DNA of 64,000 nt from Allobosea sp035944375 (GTDB taxonomy: Bacteria; Pseudomonadota; Alphaproteobacteria; Rhizobiales; Beijerinckiaceae), in assembly GCF_035944375.1 (NCBI RefSeq), contig NZ_DASZBE010000018.1. One strand, 5' to 3'. This document shows, piece by piece, positions 16,962 to 25,843 of this stretch (positions within the stretch are counted from its first letter, which is position 1; every line of letters starts with the position of its first letter). The notes below the pieces were generated by a model that worked only from the letters and a program-made list of their open reading frames with translations, did no database searches and was not told the DNA's origin. A program made the position numbers and the translations under genes.

Positions 16962-17942
16962 ATGTCGGTTCCGGCGCCCGGGCAACCCATCACGCCCCCT
17001 GAGACGCCGTCCCCGGACGCACCCCTGCCGGATGCCCTGACCGGGCACTGGGTCGATACGCGCGCACCGCGTCGGCTGCGGCCCTTTCTCAAGCTCGCCC
17101 GGATCGAGCGGCCGATCGGCTGGCAGCTTCTGCTGCTGCCGTGCTGGTGGTCGGCGGGCCTGGCCGCGATCGCCTCGGGGGCGCCTTTCCCGAACCTCTG
17201 GCATTGCCTGCTCTTCCTGATCGGTGCGGTCGTGATGCGCGGCGCGGGCTGCACCTTCAACGACATCGTCGACCGCAAACTCGACGCGCAGGTGGCGCGG
17301 ACGCGCGGACGCCCTCTGCCCTCGGGCCAGGTCACGCCCAAGGCCGCCGCGCTGTTCATGGTGGGGCTGTCCTTCGTCGGGCTCGCGGTGCTGCTGCAGT
17401 TCAACCGCTTCACCATCGCCGCCGGCATCGCCTCACTGGCGATCGTCGCGATCTACCCATTCATGAAGCGGATCACGAACATGCCCCAGTTCGTACTGGG
17501 GCTGGCCTTTTCCTGGGGCGGGCTGCTCGGCTGGAGCGCCGTCTTCGGGCGGCTCGATGCGCCGGCCTTCCTGATCTATGCGGCCGCGGTCGTCTGGACC
17601 GTCGGCTACGACACGATCTACGCGATGCAGGACATCGAGGACGACGTCATCGCCGGCATCAAGTCGAGCGCGCGCTATTTCGGCGCGCATGGTCGGGAGG
17701 CGATCGCGTTGTGCTTTGCGCTGGCGGTCCTGCTGGCCGGTTCAGCCGCCTGGAGTGCCGGCGGCGGCCCGATCGCCTATGCCGGGCTTGCCGCCTTCGC
17801 GGGCCATCTCGCCTGGCAGGTGTCGAAGCTCAAGGGGGCGAGCGCGCCGGTCGCGCTCTCGCTGTTCCGCTCGAACTGGCATGCCGGGCTGCTGCTGGCG
17901 GCGGGCTTTGCGCTCGATGCGCTCGGCCGCCACCTCTTCTGA
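16962..17942 (+). CDS. ubiA: 4-hydroxybenzoate polyprenyltransferase UbiA
   Basis: Attaches the polyprenyl tail to 4-hydroxybenzoate in ubiquinone synthesis, in the inner membrane. The 326-residue protein has about eight or nine membrane helices and both Asp-rich motifs that bind Mg-diphosphate: NDIVDRKLD (about 101-109) and DIEDDVIAGIKSSA (about 224-237). An N-terminal extension of about 40 Pro-rich residues precedes RPFLKLARIERPIGWQLL, as in related species. Start ATG 16962. It is convergent with a DUF6101-like gene, only 5 bp apart. Confidence 0.96.
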   Translation: MSVPAPGQPITPPETPSPDAPLPDALTGHWVDTRAPRRLRPFLKLARIERPIGWQLLLLPCWWSAGLAAIASGAPFPNLWHCLLFLIGAVVMRGAGCTFNDIVDRKLDAQVARTRGRPLPSGQVTPKAAALFMVGLSFVGLAVLLQFNRFTIAAGIASLAIVAIYPFMKRITNMPQFVLGLAFSWGGLLGWSAVFGRLDAPAFLIYAAAVVWTVGYDTIYAMQDIEDDVIAGIKSSARYFGAHGREAIALCFALAVLLAGSAAWSAGGGPIAYAGLAAFAGHLAWQVSKLKGASAPVALSLFRSNWHAGLLLAAGFALDALGRHLF

Positions 17943-17947
17943 GGATT

Positions 17948-18469
17948 CTAGTCCGTCAGCCGTTCGCCCGCGACAACGACCGGCCGCTCGGCGAGCCGGC
18001 CGGTCTTGCGGCGCACGAGGAAGCGCGGCCGGCGCCCGTTCAGGAAGGAATGCCGGCGCCTGACGCGGATCGGGCCGAGCGCGAGCGGGCCGATCTGCGG
18101 AAAGGGCTCCGAAATCTGGCCGTCGCTGGTTTCGAGCAGCAGCGTCATGCCGCTGGCGCGGCCGCAGTCGCGCCAGAGCGCCACGGCATCGGCCTCGTCC
18201 ACGGTCGCGACCGTGATCGAGCGGCCGTCGCCCGCCGTCAGGGCGAGCTGGAACAGCTGGTCGTCGCCCGTGGCATGGGCCAGCCGCAGCGAAACGCCGC
18301 GCCATCCGGCCGCGCCGCGCAGGATGCGGACGGAGCCGATCCGCTCGATGCGCGGACCGTCCGGTTGAGCCGGCATCGGGTTGCGGGGAACGATCGTCGG
18401 GTCGGTCGCGCTGCCGGGAAGCTGCGGCATGAAGCCGAACTCCCCGGCGGCCGGCGTGACTCTGGCCAT
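17948..18469 (-). CDS. DUF6101-like conserved protein
   Basis: A 173-residue protein with no signal peptide or membrane helix. The C-terminus RRRHSFLNGRRPRFLVRRKTG is strongly basic and conserved in proteins found next to ubiA in Hyphomicrobiales, annotated as DUF6101. The centre (VSLRLAHATGDDQLFQLALT) looks like a small β-rich domain. Function unknown; the basic tail hints at nucleic acid or lipid-headgroup binding, which is speculation. It is divergent from cysQ across about 250 bp with no other recognisable gene. Confidence 0.7.
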   Translation of the reverse strand: MARVTPAAGEFGFMPQLPGSATDPTIVPRNPMPAQPDGPRIERIGSVRILRGAAGWRGVSLRLAHATGDDQLFQLALTAGDGRSITVATVDEADAVALWRDCGRASGMTLLLETSDGQISEPFPQIGPLALGPIRVRRRHSFLNGRRPRFLVRRKTGRLAERPVVVAGERLTD

Positions 18470-18716
18470 GGATTTGACGCCTCTCTGTAATCCCTGCTGC
18501 TACGGAGCCCTCTGTGAAGTCCGGGGCTCTCGTGCTTGCAGGTCGAGATTGCGTCTCAGGCGTCTCCGAGCGCTTAAGCGGTTGGGTTAAAGGAGCGTGT
18601 TCGGGCCTTTCGGGGCCTCTGGGTGGTCTGTTTCCTGCATGATGCTTGACGGAGTCTTTCGGGCCGCGGGCGCATTTTTCCTTGAAGCGCGCCGCTGCCC
18701 TCCGTAGGGATCGCGC

Positions 18717-19544
18717 ATGAGCACGCCCCCGCTACCCATCGCACCGGATCTGCTCAGGGCCGTGCGCGAAAGCTGCCTGGAGGCGGGCGCCATCGCGACC
18801 GATCTGTTCCGCCCCGGCGCCAAGACCGCCGCCCGGACCTGGTCCAAGAGCGGCGGCTCTCCCGTCACCGAGGCCGATATCGGCGTCGACACCTTCCTGC
18901 GCATCCGGCTCTCCGTGCTGCTGCCAGAGGCCGCCTGGCTGTCGGAAGAGACGGTGGACGACGCGCTACGGCTGTCGCGCCGCTTCGTCTGGGTCGTCGA
19001 CCCGATCGACGGCACGCGCGCCTATATGAGCGGCTCGCCGGACTGGGCGGTCTGCGTGGCGCTGCTCGACGAGGGCGTGCCGATCCTCGGCGTGGTGCAC
19101 GCACCGGCGAGTGCGGCGACCTATACGACGCTGCGCGGCGGCGGAGCGCAGAAGAACGGCGCCGCCATCGCCACCTCGCGGCTCGGCAGCCTCGGCACGG
19201 CCCGGATCGCCGGCCCCAAGCCGATGCTCGACGCGCTGGCGCGAATCGAGCCCTTCGAGCCGGTCGACAAGATTCCCTCGCTCGCGCTCCGGCTCGCGCG
19301 GATCGCGGACGGCTCGATCGACGCCGGCCTGATCTCGGCGGATGCGCGCGACTGGGACCTCGCCGCGGCCGATCTGATCCTGCGCGAAGCGGGCGGCCGG
19401 ATGAGCGGCGGCGGCGGCGAGACGGTGGTCTACAACCGCCCCACGCCCGTCCATGGTGTGCTGGTCGCGAGCGGAGAGGATCTGTCGGAGCCGCTGCTCT
19501 CGGCGATGCAGCGCCTTCGGGACACGCAATCCCAGCGCCTCTGA
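18717..19544 (+). CDS. cysQ: CysQ-like 3'(2'),5'-bisphosphate nucleotidase
   Basis: Inositol monophosphatase superfamily enzyme that likely removes the 3'-phosphate of PAP/PAPS from sulfate assimilation. The 275-residue protein shows the metal-binding motifs LSEETVDD (Glu), DPIDGTRAY (Asp/Asp) and the C-terminal ARDWDLAAADLILREAGG. Start ATG 18717. It leads the gene string DUF4170-acyltransferase-waaA-lpxK, an arrangement conserved in Hyphomicrobiales; an inositol or sugar phosphatase role is less likely but not excluded. Confidence 0.88.
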   Translation: MSTPPLPIAPDLLRAVRESCLEAGAIATDLFRPGAKTAARTWSKSGGSPVTEADIGVDTFLRIRLSVLLPEAAWLSEETVDDALRLSRRFVWVVDPIDGTRAYMSGSPDWAVCVALLDEGVPILGVVHAPASAATYTTLRGGGAQKNGAAIATSRLGSLGTARIAGPKPMLDALARIEPFEPVDKIPSLALRLARIADGSIDAGLISADARDWDLAAADLILREAGGRMSGGGGETVVYNRPTPVHGVLVASGEDLSEPLLSAMQRLRDTQSQRL

Positions 19545-19671
19545 CATCATTTTGCGCGTTTTGCAGCGACGACTGCCCCTCCGGCGGCGTTGGGCACTCG
19601 CGCCGGGGACAGGGATGGCTTAACTGGTGCCGCGCTGTTCGCGCAGGCAACAGCATGGGCTGGAGGGATCG

Positions 19672-19905
19672 ATGGCGGCCGAACCGGAACAGAAACAGCT
19701 TCTTCACCTCGTCTTCGGCGGGGAGCTCAGCTCCCTCGAAGGCGTGACCTTCAAGGACCTCTCCAAGCTCGACGTCGTCGGCGTGTTCCCGAACTATGCG
19801 AGCGCCCATACCGCCTGGAAAGCCAAGGCCCAGGCGACCGTCGACCAGGCGCAGACGCGCTATTTCATCGTGCATCTCCACCGCCTGCTCGACCCCGACA
19901 CCTGA
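19672..19905 (+). CDS. DUF4170 protein
   Basis: A 77-residue protein typical of DUF4170: QLLHLVFGGELSSLEG, then DVVGVFPNYASAHTAWKAKAQ and YFIVHLHRLLDPD. The pattern suggests a small ferredoxin-like or αβ fold; no function is known. ATG 19672 has GGAGGG 5 bases upstream and is preferred to an in-frame GTG at 19627. It is short, soluble, and lies 19 bp before the acyltransferase gene, so it probably shares its transcript with the lipid A genes. Confidence 0.85.
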   Translation: MAAEPEQKQLLHLVFGGELSSLEGVTFKDLSKLDVVGVFPNYASAHTAWKAKAQATVDQAQTRYFIVHLHRLLDPDT

Positions 19906-19924
19906 AGGGTTCGACGCCAGCTTC

Positions 19925-20677
19925 ATGGGCTTTTCGATTCTCAAGACGCGCGTGGCGCAGGAGGCGCTCGGCCGCATGCTGGCCGGGTATCTGCGCCTCG
20001 TGCAGCGCACCAACCGCTTCGTCGTCGAGCCGGCGGACATCTATGAGCGCGTGCGCCCGGAGCTGCCGCTGATCATCGCGATGTGGCACGGCCAGCACAT
20101 CATGATCCCGTTCTCGCGCCCGGACTGGATGCCGGCCTGCTCGCTGGTCTCGCGCCATGGCGATGGCGGCTTCAACGCGGTCGCGCTGCGCCAGCTCGGC
20201 ATCGGCGCGATCCGCGGCTCGGGCGCGCTCGGCAAGAAGATCCGCGAGAAAGGCGGCGCCAGCGCCTTTCTCGCCATGCTGAAGCGGCTCAAGGCCGGCG
20301 AGACCATGGTGCTGACCGCCGACATCCCCAAGCGCGCCCGCATCGTCGGGCCCGGGATCATCCAGCTCGCCCGAGCCTCCGGGCGGCCGCTGCACCCGAT
20401 CGCCGTGGTGACGAGCCGCCGTATCGACTTCAAGAGCTGGGACCGGGCCTCGATCGGCCTGCCCTTCGGCCGCGGGGCGATCGTCGTGGGAGAGGCGATC
20501 CATGTCGCGCGCGAGGCCGACGAAGCCACTTGCGAGGCGGCGCGGCTGGCGCTCGAAGCCGGCCTCGACGCGGTCCATGCCCGCGCCTATGCGCTGGTCG
20601 GCGCGCAGGACCCCGGCGCCGGGCTGAGGCAGGCGCGACTCGCCGCCGAAGGCGCGGCGCCAGGAGCAGCGCCGTGA
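19925..20677 (+). CDS. Lysophospholipid acyltransferase-like protein (DUF374)
   Basis: A 250-residue protein of the DUF374/LPLAT group. Motifs: IIAMWHGQHIMIPF (the WHxxxxxP pattern with catalytic His), SRHGDGGFNAVALRQLG, AIRGSGALGKK and LTADIPKRARIVGPGI (the substrate-binding 'xDxP' region). Such proteins precede waaA and lpxK across Hyphomicrobiales and are thought to add or handle acyl chains in the envelope; the exact acceptor is unknown. ATG 19925 starts right after DUF4170, and its stop overlaps the waaA GTG by 4 bases, implying translational coupling. Confidence 0.87.
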   Translation: MGFSILKTRVAQEALGRMLAGYLRLVQRTNRFVVEPADIYERVRPELPLIIAMWHGQHIMIPFSRPDWMPACSLVSRHGDGGFNAVALRQLGIGAIRGSGALGKKIREKGGASAFLAMLKRLKAGETMVLTADIPKRARIVGPGIIQLARASGRPLHPIAVVTSRRIDFKSWDRASIGLPFGRGAIVVGEAIHVAREADEATCEAARLALEAGLDAVHARAYALVGAQDPGAGLRQARLAAEGAAPGAAP

Positions 20678-21978
20678 GCGGCAAGGGCCCGATCCTCTCC
20701 GGCTACCGCCTGCTGACCGGCCTGCTCGAGCCGGCGGCAGCGGGTCTGCTGCTCTGGCGTCGCCGCCGCGGCAAGGAGGATCCGACGCGGCTCGCCGAGC
20801 GACGCGGCTATCCCGGCGTGCGCCGGCCCGACCGGCCGCTGGTCTGGCTCCACGGCGCCAGCGTCGGCGAGACGGTGACGCTGCTTCCGCTGGTCGCACG
20901 GCTGCAGAAGCGCGGCCTGACCGTGCTTGTGACCTCCGGCACGGTGACCTCGGCGAAGCTGCTCGCGGCGCGGCTGCCGGCCGGCGTGATCCACCAGTAT
21001 CTGCCGCTCGACGTGCCGCGCTACATGCGCCGCTTCCTCGACTACTGGCGGCCTTCGCTCGGGCTGATCTGCGAGTCCGAGATCTGGCCCAATCTCCTGA
21101 TCGAGGCGCGTCGGCGCGAGGTGCCGCTGGTCCTGGTCAATGCCCGCATGTCCGAGCGCTCCTCCGCGCGCTGGTACAAGGCGCCGCGGACCTCGCGCTT
21201 CCTGCTCTCCTGCTTCGAATCCTGCCTCGCCCAATCGCAGGGGGACGCCGAGCGGCTGGCGCAACTCGGGGCGCCGCGCGTCAGCGTCGCCGGCAACCTG
21301 AAGTTCGACGTGCCGGCCCCGCCCGCCGACGCCGACACGCTGGCGATCCTCGACGGGCTGACGACGGGGCGGCCGGTCTGGGTCGCCGCCAGCACGCATC
21401 CGGGCGAGGAAGAGCAGGTCATCGCCGCCCATCTCGCGATCAAGCCCTATCTGCCGAATCTGCTGACCATCATCGCGCCGCGCCACCCGCAGCGCGGCGT
21501 CGAGATCGAGGCGCTGGCCGAGGCCAACGGCATCGCTCTCGCGCGGCGCGCCGCCGGCCAGATGCCGGAGCGCGAGGCCGAGCTCTACATCGCCGATACC
21601 GTCAACGAACTCGGGCTGTTCTACCGGCTCTCGCAGGTGGCCTATCTCGGCGGCTCGCTGGTTCCGATGATCGGCGGGCATAATCCGATCGAGCCCGCCA
21701 AGCTCGGCTGCGCGCTGCTGCACGGCCCCTTCGTCCACAACAATTCCGACATCTTCGCCGCCTTCGACGCGGGCGGTGGCGCGCGCGAGGTCGCCGACGC
21801 GCAGGGACTGGCCGGAGCGGTGCATCGCTGGCTGAGCGACCCCGCCAGCGCGCGCCAGGCCGCGCGCGCCGCCGCCCAGACCAGCGCCGAACTCGGCGGT
21901 GCCCTCAACCGCACGATCCAGGCGCTCGAGCCCCTGCTGATGCGGATGGCGCTCGGCCAGCGCGACGGCGCCGCCTGA
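20674..21978 (+). CDS. waaA: 3-deoxy-D-manno-octulosonic acid transferase (Kdo transferase)
   Basis: Adds Kdo to lipid IVA at the inner membrane during LPS synthesis. The 434-residue GT-B glycosyltransferase shows the N-terminal acceptor motif WLHGASVGETV with the family's catalytic Glu, the ESEIWPNLL segment, and the C-terminal CMP-Kdo site with STHPGEEEQV and GGHNPIEPAKLG. The start is GTG 20674, overlapping the preceding stop (GTGA). The stop overlaps the lpxK start by one base. Confidence 0.96.
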   Translation: MSGKGPILSGYRLLTGLLEPAAAGLLLWRRRRGKEDPTRLAERRGYPGVRRPDRPLVWLHGASVGETVTLLPLVARLQKRGLTVLVTSGTVTSAKLLAARLPAGVIHQYLPLDVPRYMRRFLDYWRPSLGLICESEIWPNLLIEARRREVPLVLVNARMSERSSARWYKAPRTSRFLLSCFESCLAQSQGDAERLAQLGAPRVSVAGNLKFDVPAPPADADTLAILDGLTTGRPVWVAASTHPGEEEQVIAAHLAIKPYLPNLLTIIAPRHPQRGVEIEALAEANGIALARRAAGQMPEREAELYIADTVNELGLFYRLSQVAYLGGSLVPMIGGHNPIEPAKLGCALLHGPFVHNNSDIFAAFDAGGGAREVADAQGLAGAVHRWLSDPASARQAARAAAQTSAELGGALNRTIQALEPLLMRMALGQRDGAA

Positions 21979-23003
21979 TGCGGGCGCCCGCCTTCTGGTG
22001 GCGGCCGTCTGGCCTGCTGGCGCGACTGCTCTCCCCCATCGGATGGGTCTATGGCGCGATCACGCTGCGGCGGATGCGGCGGCCGGGCGCAGACTGCGGA
22101 CTTCCGGTGATCTGCGTCGGCAACTTCGTCGCCGGCGGCGCCGGCAAGACGCCGACCGCCATCGCCCTCGCAGGACTTCTGGCGCAACGCGGCGAGACTC
22201 CCTTCGTGCTGATGCGCGGCTATGGCGGCTCTCTGCGCGGGCCGGTCGAGGTCCATGCCCAGCACCATGCGGCGCGCGCCGTCGGCGACGAGCCGCTGCT
22301 GATGGCACGCCATGCCCGCACCGTGGTGGCGCGGGACCGCGTCGCCGGGGCGAGCCTCGCCCGGGCGCTAGGCGCCAGCGTCATCGTGATGGATGACGGC
22401 CTGCAGAATCCGAGCCTCGCCAAGCGCTGGCGTCTCGCCGTGGTGGACGGGGCCTCGGGCGTCGGCAACGGATTGTGCCTACCGGCGGGGCCCTTGCGCG
22501 CGCCACTCGAAGGACAGCTCGGCGAGATCGACACCGTTCTCATCATCGGGCCGGGAGCGGCGGGCGAGGCCGTCGCCGCGGCGGCGGGCCGGCGCGGGAT
22601 CATGTGCCTGACCGCGCGGCTCGAGCCGGCGGCCGAGGCCAGCGCCCGGCTGAGCGGCCAGCCCGTGCTGGCGGTCTCCGGCATCGGGCGGCCCGACAAA
22701 TTCGCTGGGACGCTGCGGGATGCGGGGGCGCGGATCGTGGCCGAGCGTGCCTATGGCGACCACCATTCCTATACGGCGGACGACGTCGCCGCGATCGTCG
22801 CGGAAGCGACCCTCTACGACAGCCTTGTCGCGACGACCGAGAAGGACATGGTCAAGCTCGCGCCGCTCTGGCCGGAGTCCGAGCGCGGGCGCCTGCTCTG
22901 CGTCCCCGTCAGGCTCGTCTTCGACGATCCGGAGTCGATGGCCGCGCTCGTGGCGGGTGCCGCGGCCGTGCCGTCAGCCCCGCCCGGCCCGGCGCAGCCT
23001 TAG
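21978..23003 (+). CDS. lpxK: Tetraacyldisaccharide 4'-kinase
   Basis: Phosphorylates the 4' position of the lipid A disaccharide at the inner membrane. The 341-residue protein has an N-terminal membrane-associated helix, then the P-loop VGNFVAGGAGKTPTAIAL, the Walker B-like VIVMDDGLQNPSL, and C-terminal GDHHSYTADD and VATTEKDMVKL. It starts with ATG 21978 overlapping the waaA stop. Its last 30 bases overlap the convergent DUF2093 gene. Confidence 0.96.
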   Translation: MRAPAFWWRPSGLLARLLSPIGWVYGAITLRRMRRPGADCGLPVICVGNFVAGGAGKTPTAIALAGLLAQRGETPFVLMRGYGGSLRGPVEVHAQHHAARAVGDEPLLMARHARTVVARDRVAGASLARALGASVIVMDDGLQNPSLAKRWRLAVVDGASGVGNGLCLPAGPLRAPLEGQLGEIDTVLIIGPGAAGEAVAAAAGRRGIMCLTARLEPAAEASARLSGQPVLAVSGIGRPDKFAGTLRDAGARIVAERAYGDHHSYTADDVAAIVAEATLYDSLVATTEKDMVKLAPLWPESERGRLLCVPVRLVFDDPESMAALVAGAAAVPSAPPGPAQP

Positions 23004-23195
23004 CTGAACCGCCTCGGGCGAGGCATAGGCCTCCTGCCAGTCCACCGACCAGTAGCGCAGATCCTCGATGCGGATCGGCGCGCCCGTCACCGCGCAACGG
23101 ACGAAGGCGCCGGGGCGCACGACGCGGAACTCGCCATGGCCGTAGTCCAGGGCGGCTTCGGGTCCCGGTATCGGGGCGCGTTCGCTGATGTTCAT
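22974..23195 (-). CDS. DUF2093 protein
   Basis: A 73-residue protein matching DUF2093: LDYGHGEFRVVRPGAFVRCA, PIRIEDLRYWSVDWQEAY, then AYASPE. Function unknown. It is widespread beside lpxK in Hyphomicrobiales. Its 3' end overlaps lpxK by 30 bp on the other strand, which can affect both mRNAs if transcribed together. Confidence 0.88.
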   Translation of the reverse strand: MNISERAPIPGPEAALDYGHGEFRVVRPGAFVRCAVTGAPIRIEDLRYWSVDWQEAYASPEAVQLRLRRAGRG

Positions 23196-23250
23196 GACGA
23201 TCTATCTAAAACATTGATCCACGGAGGCAATACCGGGATAATCCCGATCC

Positions 23251-24129
23251 GTGATAGCGCCCCCGCCGACGAAGTCCAGCCTCGTGACACTTTGCCTCGC
23301 ACGCATCGCCGCCGCTCTGGCCGGCCTGTCGATGCTGACCAGCGCCGCCCTCGCGGGCGGCTACGAGCGCGTGCGCCTGCCGAGCTATGACGGCGATCTC
23401 GACGCCGTGCTCTACCGGCCGAAGGGGCCGGGGCCGTTCCCGGCGGTCGTCGCCCTGCATGGCTGCGGCGGCCTGTTCCGCGAGAACGGCAAGCTCTCGC
23501 TGCGCCATTCCGACTGGGGTGAGCGCCTCGCGGCGGAAGGCTTCATGGTGCTGATGCCCGACAGCTACGGCTCGCGTCGGCTGGGCTCGCAGTGCGGCGT
23601 GAAGGAACTGACGGTCCGCGCCAGCCGAGAGCGCGTCGCCGATGCCGCCGCCGCGCGCTACTGGCTGCAGTCGAGACGCGACGTTCTGGCCGACCAGGTC
23701 GCCCTCCTGGGCTGGTCGGGCGGCGGGTCGTCCGTGCTGGCCGCCATCCGCACGGATCGCCGGCCGGCCGACGAACGGCCCGATTTCACCCGGGCGATCG
23801 CCTTCTATCCCGGCTGCCGAACGCAATCGGACTCCGCCAGCTTCATGGCGCGGCTGCCCGTGATGATCCTGATGGGCGACGCCGACGACTGGACGCCGGC
23901 GGGCCCCTGCGACTTCCTGGCGAAGGCCGCGCGCCGCCGCGGCGAGACTGTCGACCTCGTGGTCTATCCGGGCGCCCTGCATGATTTCGACCACCCCCGG
24001 CTGGAGGTGAAGGAGCGCAGCGACATCGCCTTCTCCGCGACCGGCACCGGCAAGGCGATGGTGGGCACCCATCCAGCCGCACGCGAGGATGCGATCAGGC
24101 GCGTGAAGACGTTCCTGAAGGGCTCCTGA
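23251..24129 (+). CDS. Secreted dienelactone hydrolase-like α/β-hydrolase
   Basis: A 292-residue α/β-hydrolase of the dienelactone hydrolase group. A hydrophobic leader (LCLARIAAALAGLSMLTSAA..AGG) predicts export. The nucleophile elbow is LLGWSGGGSSVL (Ser in GxSxG); the oxyanion region ALHGCGGL lies upstream; the acid (MGDADDWTPAG) and histidine (ALHDFDHP) follow. Two start codons are possible, GTG 23251 or GTG 23284; the second puts the signal peptide right at the N-terminus. The substrate is unknown, probably an ester or lactone reaching the periplasm. Confidence 0.85.
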   Translation: MIAPPPTKSSLVTLCLARIAAALAGLSMLTSAALAGGYERVRLPSYDGDLDAVLYRPKGPGPFPAVVALHGCGGLFRENGKLSLRHSDWGERLAAEGFMVLMPDSYGSRRLGSQCGVKELTVRASRERVADAAAARYWLQSRRDVLADQVALLGWSGGGSSVLAAIRTDRRPADERPDFTRAIAFYPGCRTQSDSASFMARLPVMILMGDADDWTPAGPCDFLAKAARRRGETVDLVVYPGALHDFDHPRLEVKERSDIAFSATGTGKAMVGTHPAAREDAIRRVKTFLKGS

Positions 24130-24141
24130 TCCCGGCAAGCC

Positions 24142-25731
24142 TCAGAACAGGTCGCCCTGCCCGGGCTTGGCGGTCTCGCGCCGCGCCGGCTTCGCCGATC
24201 GCGCCGGCACCTCTCCGCCGCCTGCGACGACCACGCCGAACCGGCCCCCCGAGACCTGGACGCCGAGCGCCTGACCCGGCCGCAGCCGCCCTGGATCGCG
24301 GATGAGACCGCCGGCCTCGTCGCGCACCAGCGCATAGCCGCGCGCCAGCACCGCCTCCGGGCCAAGCGAAGCGAGCAGCGAGACCGAGGACCGCCAGCGC
24401 TCGCGACGGCGCATCAGGCTCTGCGCAAACGCCCGCTGCAGCCGTGTCTCCAGCGCCAGCAGCCGCTCACCGCGCAGGGTCACGCCACGGGCCAGCGCCT
24501 TTGCCGCGCGCTGTGCGAGCTCTTCCAGCCTCCGCCGGCCCTCGGCGATGCGCCGGCTCTCGGCGGACAGCGCGGCGTTACGCGCCTGCGCCAGCACGCG
24601 TCCATAACCTTCGAGCCGGGCCTGCAAGGCGGCCAAGCGCGCCAAGGGCGATTGGCGCGCGAGGCGCTGGGCGGCGAGCCCGAGTTGCTGCTCGTGGACG
24701 CGGGCGTTACGCGCAAGCGCCGGGGCGAGCCGGGTCGAGGCGAGATCGAGCCGCTGGCGGGGCCCGGACAGCACCGCCTCGGGGCCCGGCAAGGCACGGG
24801 CGAGCGCGCGCAGATCGCTGCGGCGACGGTCGGAGAGGCGACGCATGGCCCCGGCCTGGCGGCGTGCGAGATCGGCGACGAGGCTCATCAGCTCGGCCCG
24901 CACCGGCACGACCTTCTCGGCAGCGCCGGTCGGCGTCGGCGCACGCAGATCGGCGGCATGGTCGATCAGGGTGACGTCGGTCTCGTGGCCGACGGCGGAG
25001 ACCAGCGGGATCAGCGAGGCGGCGGCGGCGCGCACCACGATCTCCTCGTTGAAACCCATCAGGTCTTCGAGCGAGCCGCCGCCGCGGGCGACGATGATGA
25101 CGTCGGGCCGCGGAATGCGCCCACCCTCGGGCAAGGCGTTGAAGCCGGCGATGGCGGCGGCGACCTCGGCCGCGCTGGTCTCGCCCTGCACCCGCACCGG
25201 CCAGACCAGGACATGGCGGGGAAAGCGATCCTCGAGCCGGTGCAGGATGTCGCGGATGACGGCGCCGGTCGGCGAGGTGACGACGCCGATGACGCGAGGC
25301 AGATAGGGGATGAGCTGCTTGCGCTCCTCCGAGAACAGCCCTTCCGCCGCCAGCTTGCGGCGACGCTCCTCGAGCAGCGCCATCAGCGCGCCGATGCCGG
25401 CCGGCTCGAGCGAGTCGATGATGATCTGGTAGCTCGACTTGCCGGCGAAGGTGGTGATCTTGCCGGTTGCGATGACCTCCAGGCCTTCCTGGGGCTTCGT
25501 CTTCAGCCGGCCGAAGACGCCCTTCCAGATCACCGCATCGATCTTGGCGTTGGCGTCCTTCAGCGAGAAATAGACATGGCCCGAGCCGACCGGGCCGCGA
25601 TAGCCCGAGATCTCGCCGCGCACGCGCACGAAGCCGAAGGCGTCCTCCAGCGTGCGCTTGAGCGCGCCGGAGAGGTCCGAGACCGACCATTCGGGCGTGT
25701 TGCCGACGGGCTTGGGCGATTCGCTGTCCAT
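24142..25731 (-). CDS. xseA: Exodeoxyribonuclease VII large subunit
   Basis: Large subunit of ExoVII, which degrades single-stranded DNA to oligonucleotides. The 529-residue protein has the N-terminal OB fold (WSVSDLSGALKRTLEDAFG, VRGEISGYRG, GSGHVYFSLKD), the conserved catalytic blocks GVVTSPTGAVIRDI, IVARGGGSLEDLMGFNEE and SAVGHETDVTLIDHAADLRA, then a long Arg/Leu/Ala coiled-coil region. The small subunit xseB is not in this window. It is divergent from purD. Confidence 0.96.
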   Translation of the reverse strand: MDSESPKPVGNTPEWSVSDLSGALKRTLEDAFGFVRVRGEISGYRGPVGSGHVYFSLKDANAKIDAVIWKGVFGRLKTKPQEGLEVIATGKITTFAGKSSYQIIIDSLEPAGIGALMALLEERRRKLAAEGLFSEERKQLIPYLPRVIGVVTSPTGAVIRDILHRLEDRFPRHVLVWPVRVQGETSAAEVAAAIAGFNALPEGGRIPRPDVIIVARGGGSLEDLMGFNEEIVVRAAAASLIPLVSAVGHETDVTLIDHAADLRAPTPTGAAEKVVPVRAELMSLVADLARRQAGAMRRLSDRRRSDLRALARALPGPEAVLSGPRQRLDLASTRLAPALARNARVHEQQLGLAAQRLARQSPLARLAALQARLEGYGRVLAQARNAALSAESRRIAEGRRRLEELAQRAAKALARGVTLRGERLLALETRLQRAFAQSLMRRRERWRSSVSLLASLGPEAVLARGYALVRDEAGGLIRDPGRLRPGQALGVQVSGGRFGVVVAGGGEVPARSAKPARRETAKPGQGDLF

Positions 25732-25843
25732 GGCGCGACCATAGCGGCGCCGGAGCGGCCGCAGAAGCGTTGCCGTCGCGCCGTGCGGCGGCTATTGCCC
25801 ACCCGACCCTTTGGCCCACCCAGCCCCGCGGATTGAAACGACG